Below are positions 39,827-46,526 of a DNA stretch of 52,314 nucleotides, one piece after another; position 1 is the first letter of the stretch; each line of letters begins with the position of its first letter. A program made the translations under genes and the position numbers. Below the pieces are notes generated by a model that searched no databases, was not told where the DNA came from, and was given only the letters and a program-made list of their open reading frames with translations. The stretch is from a virus. The stretch is from positions 1-52,314 of the IMG/VR virus record IMGVR_UViG_3300033150_001973. The stretch is one strand, 5' to 3'.

Positions 39827-41491
39827 ATGGAAAAAACAGAAAAAGAAAGGATGTTAGGGATATTAGGTGCAGTAGGACTTGGGCTATTTATGTTTAAGGG
39901 GAAATTATTTGGAGTAACCATAACTCCTCCTAATGACCTTGAAGAAAAAATAAAAGAATTAAGAGAGTATTATGATAAAAAAGCAAAAGAAATAGAAGCA
40001 CAGAGAAAGAAGGAAATACAACAGATAGAAGCAGAATTAGATAGACAAAAAGCAGAGATAGATAAATTAACAAAGGAAAAGATTGAATTAGAAAAACAAC
40101 TGGCTGAAAAACAATCTATAGATATAGAAGCAAAAATCAAAGAAATAGAAGCACAGATATATGAAAAAGCGAAACAACAAGCAGATGCATTAGCAGAATT
40201 AAGGAAAAAACAATTAGAAATAATAGAAGCACAGGTGAAAGCAGAAACAGCAAAAATACTTACTGCCTACGAAGCAGAAAATCAGTCAAGAGAAAACCAA
40301 AGAAAATTAGAACAGGATAAACTTATTTCACAGGCATTAGCAAATACTAAACAAGCAGAAGCAGAAGCAACTAAAGAACTACAGCGTATATTGGAAATGA
40401 AAAGCACTATTACTAGAGAAAAAGAATTATGGGAAAAAGCAAGTCAATTAAGACAACAATATATGCAACAAACAACAGAAGCAATGAATGCTATGCAACA
40501 AGCAGAAGCAAAAGCAAGAGAACTATTAGCAGAACAACAAAAAGCATATACAGACGCAAAAGTAAAAATAGAGGCAGAAGCAAGAAAAAAAGCACTAGAA
40601 GTGCAAGCACAAATAACAGACCAATTACATAAACAGGCATTAGAATATGCAAATCAGTTAGCAGAACAAGCAAGAAAAGCGAGATTAGAGCAAGCAGAAG
40701 TTTTGAGGAAATATGGAGAAGAACTGGCAAAACAACAGCAAGAATATGCTTCTAAATTATTCCAGATGGAAAGAGAAGCAAGAGCAAAAGCAGATGAGTT
40801 AGAAGCAACAATAAGACAACAGCAGATAGAGTTAAGTAAAAAATATGCAGAAGAATTGGCAAAGAAGGCAGAGGAAGCAAGTAGGCAGATGATAGAAGAG
40901 ATGAAAAGAGCAAAAGAAGAACAACAAAGAAAACTAGAAAATTATACAATACAGGCATATAACGAGTTGTGTAATATAATTAAAGATAATATATTTATGG
41001 AGAGTGGACTTCTTAAATTTGTAGATGAAGCAAAAGGACAACAAACAGCATTTGCCTGGATGGATAAATGGGGATATTTAGTTCCTATATTTTCTCCTTC
41101 AGCAGGTGGATTAGTAAGTGCAAAGAAGTGGATAGATATACAACTGATGAGGCGATTAGGAAAAGAAGTAGTATATGAAATACCAAAAGTTTATGAACTT
41201 ATAATAGGAAAACTGCCTACGATAAGCGGGGGTTTGATGAGGAATGAAATTAGGGATGCTTTTCCCAAAAATTTATTATGCTTTACTAAAAAATATCCCT
41301 GGCGAGAAAGTAAAGTCCCTTCTGTATCCTATAATGTTATATATTTATTAACAACTTTAAGTGTTCCTCCTTTTCCCTCCACTGTAAATGTTGTAATTAG
41401 AATAATAACTACTAATATAGATAAAATTTTAAAAGTATTACAGCCTATAGCAGAAAAGTATAGGAAAACGATAGAAGTAAAACAGAAGTAA
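39827..41491 (+). CDS. N-anchored long coiled-coil protein, paralogue of 24748
   Basis: A membrane segment (MLGILGAVGLGLFMF) is followed by KGKLFGVTITPP, matching the protein at 24748. A coiled coil of about 340 residues has Ala/Gln/Glu heptads and the block ANQLAEQARKARLEQAEVL, paralleling ASDLATEASKAREEQAKIL at 24748. The C-terminal 165 residues (YNELCNIIKDNIFMESGLL; AWMDKWGYLVPIFSP; SAKKWIDIQLM) are shared with the protein at 42800. Probably a virion rod or tether. Confidence 0.75.
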   Translation: MEKTEKERMLGILGAVGLGLFMFKGKLFGVTITPPNDLEEKIKELREYYDKKAKEIEAQRKKEIQQIEAELDRQKAEIDKLTKEKIELEKQLAEKQSIDIEAKIKEIEAQIYEKAKQQADALAELRKKQLEIIEAQVKAETAKILTAYEAENQSRENQRKLEQDKLISQALANTKQAEAEATKELQRILEMKSTITREKELWEKASQLRQQYMQQTTEAMNAMQQAEAKARELLAEQQKAYTDAKVKIEAEARKKALEVQAQITDQLHKQALEYANQLAEQARKARLEQAEVLRKYGEELAKQQQEYASKLFQMEREARAKADELEATIRQQQIELSKKYAEELAKKAEEASRQMIEEMKRAKEEQQRKLENYTIQAYNELCNIIKDNIFMESGLLKFVDEAKGQQTAFAWMDKWGYLVPIFSPSAGGLVSAKKWIDIQLMRRLGKEVVYEIPKVYELIIGKLPTISGGLMRNEIRDAFPKNLLCFTKKYPWRESKVPSVSYNVIYLLTTLSVPPFPSTVNVVIRIITTNIDKILKVLQPIAEKYRKTIEVKQK

Positions 41492-41501
41492 GACAGTGAA
41501 A

Positions 41502-41804
41502 ATGGAAAAAGAAGATGAAAAAAAGATACTCTTACTAGGTGTTGTTGCTGGAATAGGATTGTTAGGAAGTAAGTTATATGCACTTACAGAAACAGAAACA
41601 CCTACCATATCTACACAAGCACTACAAAATAAGTTAGAACAAGCAAAAAAAGTATGGAGACAAACAGGAACAAAGATATGGACAGAAACGAATGAAATTA
41701 TAGATAAAGCAAAAGTTACTTCCCCATTTAACATATACATAAAAGCCCCGATATTAAAAGACCCTACTTATAAAGAAAGATTTATTGGAGATAACAAAAG
41801 ATAG
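41502..41804 (+). CDS. N-anchored membrane protein (100 aa)
   Basis: ATG 41502 is preferred over a GTG at 41496; the ribosome-binding site is weak, so translation may be coupled. A membrane segment (ILLLGVVAGIGLLGSKLYAL) is followed by a helical region. The N-terminal layout copies the 39827 and 42800 proteins. It overlaps the next gene. Confidence 0.6.
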   Translation: MEKEDEKKILLLGVVAGIGLLGSKLYALTETETPTISTQALQNKLEQAKKVWRQTGTKIWTETNEIIDKAKVTSPFNIYIKAPILKDPTYKERFIGDNKR

Positions 41805-42774
41805 AATAATACAAAGTGGTATGTTAGGTGTAGCAGGTGGAATAACACATTTACCAATGACACCTGAAGGAATATGGAAAGTAGCATCAACAGAATTAGT
41901 AGCAACAACTTTTACAGCATTAGGATTTACAAAAGCAGGTAGTTTAATAGCAGAAAAAGGGCTAACAGGAGCATTAGCGTCAATTCCAGGTGTGGGCTGG
42001 GTTCTTGCAGTAGGGACTTTTTTTATACCAACTCCAGGATTTATAAAAGCGTTGTTTAAACCAAAATTCAGAGGTGGATTTGCTATACCATTCCCAGAAG
42101 AAAGTTTAAAAATACTTAAACACATAACAGGACAAAACGCAGAGTATTTGTTTATGATGACAGATTTTAAACAAAAAGATAAAGGACTACTTGTTTTAAG
42201 AAGATTACTAAAACTTGCTGAAAAACCAGACCTTAAAATAGCAACAAACTTTCAACCTAACAAATTTTTAGAATGTTGTAGATTGAGTGGATATACAAGT
42301 TTATATGATAAACTGGTAAATATTGACAATACAATACAAATATTCAGGAATAAATTTTATGCTTCTAATATGCCTTTTGATATAACCTTTGATGATATGC
42401 CTATTTACTTAACAGATGAGCAGAAAGATAAAATTGTGATAGTTGGTAGTAAGAGATATAATGCATTATTTGAGAAAATTTTAGGTAGAAAAGTAACAGA
42501 TGAGCCACCACCAATCTTATGGGATGTAATACAGTCAAGAAAAATAGACCCAGCAACTGGTTTACCGACTTATACAGATTTGTTGTATCAGAAACCTTAT
42601 TATCCACCAGTAGCATACGAAACCTATGGGGTTAAAATAGTGGTAGTTTGTCCAACTTGTAATGGTAAAGGATATATTATAAGGACAAAGAGTGGATTTA
42701 TGGGAATACACCCGAAAGTAACAATGTCAACTTGCCCTACTTGTCAGGGATATGGATATATTTTGGTTGGATAG
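41785..42774 (+). CDS. Virion-region protein with C-terminal DnaJ-type zinc module (329 aa)
   Basis: The frame opens with a TTG at 41785; ATG 41821 is an alternative. Residues about 50-95 are hydrophobic and Gly/Ala-rich (GLTGALASIPGVGWVLAVGTFFIP), perhaps a membrane hairpin. A central alpha/beta domain follows. CPTCNGKGY and CPTCQGYGY near the C terminus are DnaJ-like cysteine repeats. No overall family is recognised. Confidence 0.6.
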   Translation: MEITKDRIIQSGMLGVAGGITHLPMTPEGIWKVASTELVATTFTALGFTKAGSLIAEKGLTGALASIPGVGWVLAVGTFFIPTPGFIKALFKPKFRGGFAIPFPEESLKILKHITGQNAEYLFMMTDFKQKDKGLLVLRRLLKLAEKPDLKIATNFQPNKFLECCRLSGYTSLYDKLVNIDNTIQIFRNKFYASNMPFDITFDDMPIYLTDEQKDKIVIVGSKRYNALFEKILGRKVTDEPPPILWDVIQSRKIDPATGLPTYTDLLYQKPYYPPVAYETYGVKIVVVCPTCNGKGYIIRTKSGFMGIHPKVTMSTCPTCQGYGYILVG

Positions 42775-42799
42775 GGTATAATATAATAGGGAGTTATAA

Positions 42800-43585
42800 A
42801 TGGAAGAAAGACAAGAGAGAATAATGGGAATAATAGGACTTGGAGCAGTAGGTATTCTTTTATTTGCTTTTAAGGGCAATCTTACTTCTCCTGCTATAAC
42901 AACACAACCACCCATAACTCCACCTACACCACCTAATCCAAATACTAACCCCCCAGATGAACCACCACCTATACCAAAGCCACCTGAAGAACCAAAACCA
43001 CCTGTAGAAGAACCTAAAATACCACCACAGACACTACAGGCGTATGATGAATTATGTAAACTGATTGAAGATAACATATATGAAGAAGGTGGAGTTTTAA
43101 AGTTTATAGATAAAGCAAAAGGAGAAAAAGAAGGATTTGCCTGGATGGAGAAGTGGGGATATTTAGTTCCTATTTTTTCTCCAACTCCAACAGGTATAGT
43201 AAGTGCAAAGAAGTGGATGGATATACAACTGATGAGCAAGATGGGTAGAGGAATTTCAGAAGTCGTATCAAAAGTATATATAATCAAAATGTCTCCTTTT
43301 AACATATTTGCTACATATCCTTTTCTTACTAAACTTAAAAATAACAGAACTTTTTTATCACTTTTAGCATTTACTAAAAAATATCCATTTAAAATAGGAG
43401 TGGTTGAACTTGAATATAATAGTGGTCGTAGCACATCTGTATCACCTGGCGGTATGTATATTCCCACAGAATTTGCAGTTACTTTAAAAATAATAACTAA
43501 TAAAATAGATGAGGTTCTAAATATATTAAGGGATATATTGAAAAACTACTCAGGAACAAAGATAACATTATTAGAGGTTATATAG
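42800..43585 (+). CDS. N-anchored protein with Pro-rich stalk and shared C-terminal domain
   Basis: A membrane segment (MGIIGLGAVGILLFAF) is followed by a Pro/Glu stalk at about residues 38-75. The C-terminal domain (YDELCKLIEDNIYEEGGVL; AWMEKWGYLVPIFSP; SAKKWMDIQLM) is closely similar to that of the protein at 39827. The coiled coil of that protein is thus replaced by a stalk, giving the same head at a different distance from the membrane. Confidence 0.7.
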   Translation: MEERQERIMGIIGLGAVGILLFAFKGNLTSPAITTQPPITPPTPPNPNTNPPDEPPPIPKPPEEPKPPVEEPKIPPQTLQAYDELCKLIEDNIYEEGGVLKFIDKAKGEKEGFAWMEKWGYLVPIFSPTPTGIVSAKKWMDIQLMSKMGRGISEVVSKVYIIKMSPFNIFATYPFLTKLKNNRTFLSLLAFTKKYPFKIGVVELEYNSGRSTSVSPGGMYIPTEFAVTLKIITNKIDEVLNILRDILKNYSGTKITLLEVI

Positions 43586-43626
43586 AAAAATAGAATGTGA
43601 AAAAGGACAAAAAAAGGGAGGAATGA

Positions 43627-44040
43627 ATGAGTGCTTTTATAGTAGAGAATAGGACAATAAATGAAGTTGTATCTTTTTTATATTTGGGCTTCAAAAGTGA
43701 ATACTATAAAAATAAGTTAAAAGAAATGGGATTTGATATTACCACAGATGAAGGAAGAGAAAAGTTAGGACAAGAAATGTATTTTCTGAATGTAATGGCA
43801 GTTAGATATAGATATGAAGAAAGAGCAGATGATTTAATTCCACCAGGATATAAATATAAGTTAGAACCAACAAATATTTATCAAGCATTGAAATCTTTAA
43901 GGTGTTGGCTATACCAATGTTCAGAAGGTAATATACCAGAAACATCAGAATTATACAAACTTATGGAAGAAATTTCTTGTCAACTTGCTTTTGACATAGT
44001 TTACAAACTGAAACCATTTGAGGACGCAGAATGGAGGTAA
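43627..44040 (+). CDS. Conserved phage/bacterial protein of unknown function (137 aa)
   Basis: The order MSAFIVENRTINEVVSFLY, LNVMAVRYRYE, IYQALKSLRCWLYQCSEGN, LYKLMEEI and DIVYKLKPFEDAEW matches a family often met in phages and plasmids whose function is unknown to me. Start follows AAGGGAGGAATGA. It helps to mark the element as phage-related. Confidence 0.75.
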   Translation: MSAFIVENRTINEVVSFLYLGFKSEYYKNKLKEMGFDITTDEGREKLGQEMYFLNVMAVRYRYEERADDLIPPGYKYKLEPTNIYQALKSLRCWLYQCSEGNIPETSELYKLMEEISCQLAFDIVYKLKPFEDAEWR

Positions 44041-44060
44041 AATAATAAAAAGGAGAAAAA

Positions 44061-44294
44061 ATGAACTACGAAGAAATAGGTAGTTGCTCTTGTGAAGCAA
44101 TAGAGGATATTGTCAGAAGGGTTGTCAGTGAAGAATTGAGTAAGATAAAGACAACAAGTAGAGGGAAAAGGAAACCATCAAAGTATAATCTTTTTATGAA
44201 AGAATGTATAAAGGGTAAAGAAGGAGCAATACAGGATAGATTTAGGGCGTGTGCGTTAGAATACAAAGAAAAGAAAGAAAAAGGGGAAATATGA
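44061..44294 (+). CDS. Small protein with HMG-like basic motif (77 aa)
   Basis: Start after AAAAAGGAGAAAAA. An acidic N-terminal helix with CSCEAIEDIV is followed by KRKPSKYNLFMKECIKG and RFRACALEYKEKK, reminiscent of YABBY/HMG-box-like segments found in some viral proteins. DNA binding or genome condensation is possible but unproven. Confidence 0.5.
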   Translation: MNYEEIGSCSCEAIEDIVRRVVSEELSKIKTTSRGKRKPSKYNLFMKECIKGKEGAIQDRFRACALEYKEKKEKGEI

Positions 44295-44551
44295 AAGAAA
44301 AGATTAAAGTTATCTCTGCTAAGATGTGTTCAGGTTGTAATAAGGTTAAACAATTTATAAAAGAGAATAATTTGGATATAGAGGTCTTAGAACTTGATAA
44401 ATCAGAAGAAGCAAAACAACTGGTTAAAAAACTCGGAATTAAGGTTGTCCCCACTGCTATTATAGATGGAAAACCGTATGTCATTTCAGGTAAAGAAAAT
44501 TCCTGTCTGATAGTAGAAAATCAGTCAGAAAAGAAAAAAATTTGCAAATAA
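44291..44551 (+). CDS. Thioredoxin/glutaredoxin-like protein (CSGC)
   Basis: ATG 44291 overlaps the upstream stop and follows AAAAGGGGAAAT. The fold is seen in IKVISAKMCSGCNKVKQFI (active site CSGC), the helix, and VVPTAIIDGKPYVISG with the cis-Pro. It would exchange disulfides in virion or host proteins. A second thioredoxin-like gene lies at 45320 and an FTR-like gene at 2273. Confidence 0.8.
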   Translation: MKEKIKVISAKMCSGCNKVKQFIKENNLDIEVLELDKSEEAKQLVKKLGIKVVPTAIIDGKPYVISGKENSCLIVENQSEKKKICK

Positions 44552-44561
44552 AATTTATCCC

Positions 44562-44591
44562 TTGACACCCCCCTCTTAAAAAAAATAAAAT
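44562..44591 (+). promoter_or_regulatory. Late-class promoter (upstream of a tandem pair)
   Basis: TTGACA at 44562-44567, 18-base spacer starting CCCCCC, TAAAAT at 44586-44591. It matches the capsid promoter at 21661 in both boxes and spacer. Confidence 0.75.
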
Positions 44592-44611
44592 AGAAGTAGA
44601 ACAATAGAAAC

Positions 44612-44641
44612 TTGACAACTCGGAGTAAAGCAAGGTAAAAC
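44612..44641 (+). promoter_or_regulatory. Late-class promoter (downstream of a tandem pair)
   Basis: TTGACA at 44612-44617, 18-base spacer, TAAAAC at 44636-44641. The expected transcript start is just before the inverted repeat at 44650. Confidence 0.65.
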
Positions 44642-44649
44642 GGAATAAA

Positions 44650-44665
44650 ACTTATATTTATAAGT
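44650..44665. promoter_or_regulatory. Operator-like inverted repeat, copy 1
   Basis: ACTTATA-TT-TATAAGT, a perfect 7-bp inverted repeat located just downstream of a late promoter. The same arms occur at 45020-45035, inside another promoter. Confidence 0.65.
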
Positions 44666-44693
44666 AAAAAATTTTGAAAGGAGGTGAAAAGAG

Positions 44694-44954
44694 ATGAAAC
44701 TGCCAGCAGATTTAAGGTCACTTATGGCTGACCCTAACATAAGTATTAGTTCTTCACCATTTGCTCCTGGTAAAGTTGTGGTTAAAAGAGCGTCCTTCCC
44801 AAAGGGTAAAGTTCCTGCTCATTTGAGAGGATACTTGATTAAATCAGGAGAATGCAGTGGAAGAACAGGAACAGTGGTTTACAAAGGTAAACCAGTTCCT
44901 GCAACTGCTAGATGTGTTGCTGAAAAACATAAGAGAGGTGGAATAGCAGAATAA
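44694..44954 (+). CDS. Small basic protein in its own transcription unit (86 aa)
   Basis: ATG 44694 follows AAAGGAGGTGAAAAGAG. The protein is Lys/Arg/Pro-rich with two cysteines (SGECSGRTG; TARCVAEKH). Tandem promoters upstream and a strong terminator downstream make it a single-gene unit, suggesting abundant product. It may be a DNA-condensing or virion protein. No family is recognised. Confidence 0.65.
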   Translation: MKLPADLRSLMADPNISISSSPFAPGKVVVKRASFPKGKVPAHLRGYLIKSGECSGRTGTVVYKGKPVPATARCVAEKHKRGGIAE

Positions 44955-44970
44955 TCTGGGTCACCGAAAC

Positions 44971-45010
44971 AGGGGAGTAATCTGATAAAGATTGCTCCCC
45001 TATTTTTTTT
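44971..45010 (+). terminator. Rho-independent terminator
   Basis: AGGGGAGTAATC (44971-44982) pairs with GATTGCTCCCCT (44990-45001), with one G-T pair and a 7-base loop, followed by a run of Ts to 45010. It ends the 44694 transcript. Confidence 0.85.
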
Positions 45011-45014
45011 GCTA

Positions 45015-45043
45015 TTGATACTTATAGATATAAGTGGTAAAAT
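45015..45043 (+). promoter_or_regulatory. Promoter with embedded operator-like repeat (copy 2)
   Basis: TTGATA at 45015-45020, 17-base spacer, TAAAAT at 45038-45043. The inverted repeat ACTTATA-GA-TATAAGT (45020-45035) fills the spacer, so a bound regulator would block RNA polymerase. It drives the genes from 45066. Confidence 0.65.
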
Positions 45044-45065
45044 ATAAACAAAAAAGGGGGCAGAA

Positions 45066-45323
45066 ATGGAATTAGAAAAGATTATATACTTTAGGGAAAA
45101 GAAACCACCTACCTTAAAACAATTCGTAATAAGAAAAGCAATAGGAGAAAGTGCGTCAAAAACAAAAAATGTTAAAGGGAAAGATGTGATATCTGGACAC
45201 CCCGCACCAAAATCAGCTAAAATAATAAGTGAGAATGTAAGAGGGAAAACAGCCGAAGATTTAATTAAAGAACATCCAGAGTGGGTGGAGGAATACAAAA
45301 AGAAATACGGAGGTGAAAGATGA
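45066..45323 (+). CDS. Small basic protein with IGES variant (85 aa)
   Basis: Start after AAAAGGGGGCAGAA. The sequence is Lys-rich, with KAIGESASK near residues 24-32, a variant of the IGQS motif, and HPAPKSAKIISENV. The end is helical with EHPEWVEEYKKKY. No family is recognised. Confidence 0.6.
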   Translation: MELEKIIYFREKKPPTLKQFVIRKAIGESASKTKNVKGKDVISGHPAPKSAKIISENVRGKTAEDLIKEHPEWVEEYKKKYGGER

Positions 45324-45589
45324 AAAAAATATATTTAATCGGGGCAGATATGTGTAAACCCTGCGAAGATGTGAAAGAAAAAATAAAAGATTTGATGAAA
45401 AAAGGGATAGTTGAATACAAAGATATAAACGACCCAGAGGTAAGCAAAATAACAAATGGAGATAAAGAAGAAGTGCCTTTTGGTATGGTGGAAACAGATA
45501 AAGGGTTTAAAAAGTGTGAGATATTTGCTGATGATAAGAATGTATTGTTGAAATGTGAGGGGGAAGATGACTTAATTCCCCTAAAATAA
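45320..45589 (+). CDS. Thioredoxin-like protein (CKPC)
   Basis: The N terminus, KKIYLIGADMCKPCEDVKEKI, gives a glutaredoxin-type CxxC after the first strand. EVPFGMVETDKGF holds the cis-Pro region, and the rest is a small beta sheet with two more cysteines. Similar in size to the CSGC protein at 44291. ATGA overlap couples it to the upstream gene. Confidence 0.7.
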   Translation: MKKIYLIGADMCKPCEDVKEKIKDLMKKGIVEYKDINDPEVSKITNGDKEEVPFGMVETDKGFKKCEIFADDKNVLLKCEGEDDLIPLK

Positions 45590-45598
45590 GGAGAGGAT

Positions 45599-46513
45599 AT
45601 GCCAGTAAGCGACATTGAATTGTTAGAATTGGCAAAAAAACTAGATAGTTTCGTTGACCTATACAGACAGGCGGGATACGGTTCAATACACGATGTAGCA
45701 GATAGATTGGAAGTGATGTTAAAACCATATAACATAAAAGTTACCCTGCCATTACAATTACCTAAAGATGTTGAAGAAGACCTTATAAAGAAATTAAAAG
45801 CAGGTATGAAAGTTACTCCACCGCCAGTATGGGAAGTTCCTCCTGATATGATGAAATTTCGTGTTGGTCAATATGTAAAGCCAAAGAGAAATATGAAAGA
45901 TGAAGGGATACTTGCAACAGATACATTCCAGGTTGTAGATATTGATTATAAAAGACAGAAAATAAAATTAAGAACCACAGATAAGGAAGGAATAGATTTG
46001 GGATATTTCAATTATAAAGATTTTGAGCCAATACAAATACATATAGAACCTATAGAAGGGAAAATTACAACGAAGAAATTGAAAGAACAGGTTGACTATT
46101 TAACAAAACTGATTTCAACACAGATGTCAAAACTTACACCTCTTTATGAAGAAGTCCAGAAGATAAAAAATAACATAGATGAATATGTAAAAGAGAGAAT
46201 TGAAAAAGGATTAGATGTAGACGAGATTAAGAAAGATATTGATAAAGTTGTTAGCAATTTAGAGAAGGAGATAGAGAAAATATATAGTAGAATGGGGGAA
46301 CTTGAAAAAATTAAAAAGGTTGCAGGGAAAGTTGAAGAGAAAGAAGAATATAAAAAAGGACAGGAATTTGTATCGGATAGTGGTATTAGTTATGAACTGG
46401 TGAAAGTTGAAGGAACTGCTCCAAACAGAATATTTTATTTAAAAGTAAAGAAAGCAGGAAATATATTAAAATTCCCTGAAGTATACTTCAAAAAACATCT
46501 GAAGGCAGTTTAA
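45599..46513 (+). CDS. Partner of the AAA+ protein: shared N-terminal domain plus coiled coil
   Basis: Residues 1-70 (DIELLELAKKLDSFVDLYRQAGY ... VTLPLQLPKDVEEDL) are homologous to the start of the next gene's ATPase. A KOW/SH3-like segment (FRVGQYVKPKRNMKDEG; FQVVDIDYKRQKIKLRT) follows, then a coiled coil (residues about 175-240) and a second beta-rich unit at the end. It is probably an adaptor in the same complex as the MoxR-like ATPase. Confidence 0.65.
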   Translation: MPVSDIELLELAKKLDSFVDLYRQAGYGSIHDVADRLEVMLKPYNIKVTLPLQLPKDVEEDLIKKLKAGMKVTPPPVWEVPPDMMKFRVGQYVKPKRNMKDEGILATDTFQVVDIDYKRQKIKLRTTDKEGIDLGYFNYKDFEPIQIHIEPIEGKITTKKLKEQVDYLTKLISTQMSKLTPLYEEVQKIKNNIDEYVKERIEKGLDVDEIKKDIDKVVSNLEKEIEKIYSRMGELEKIKKVAGKVEEKEEYKKGQEFVSDSGISYELVKVEGTAPNRIFYLKVKKAGNILKFPEVYFKKHLKAV

Positions 46514-46526
46514 ATGGGAGGACAAA

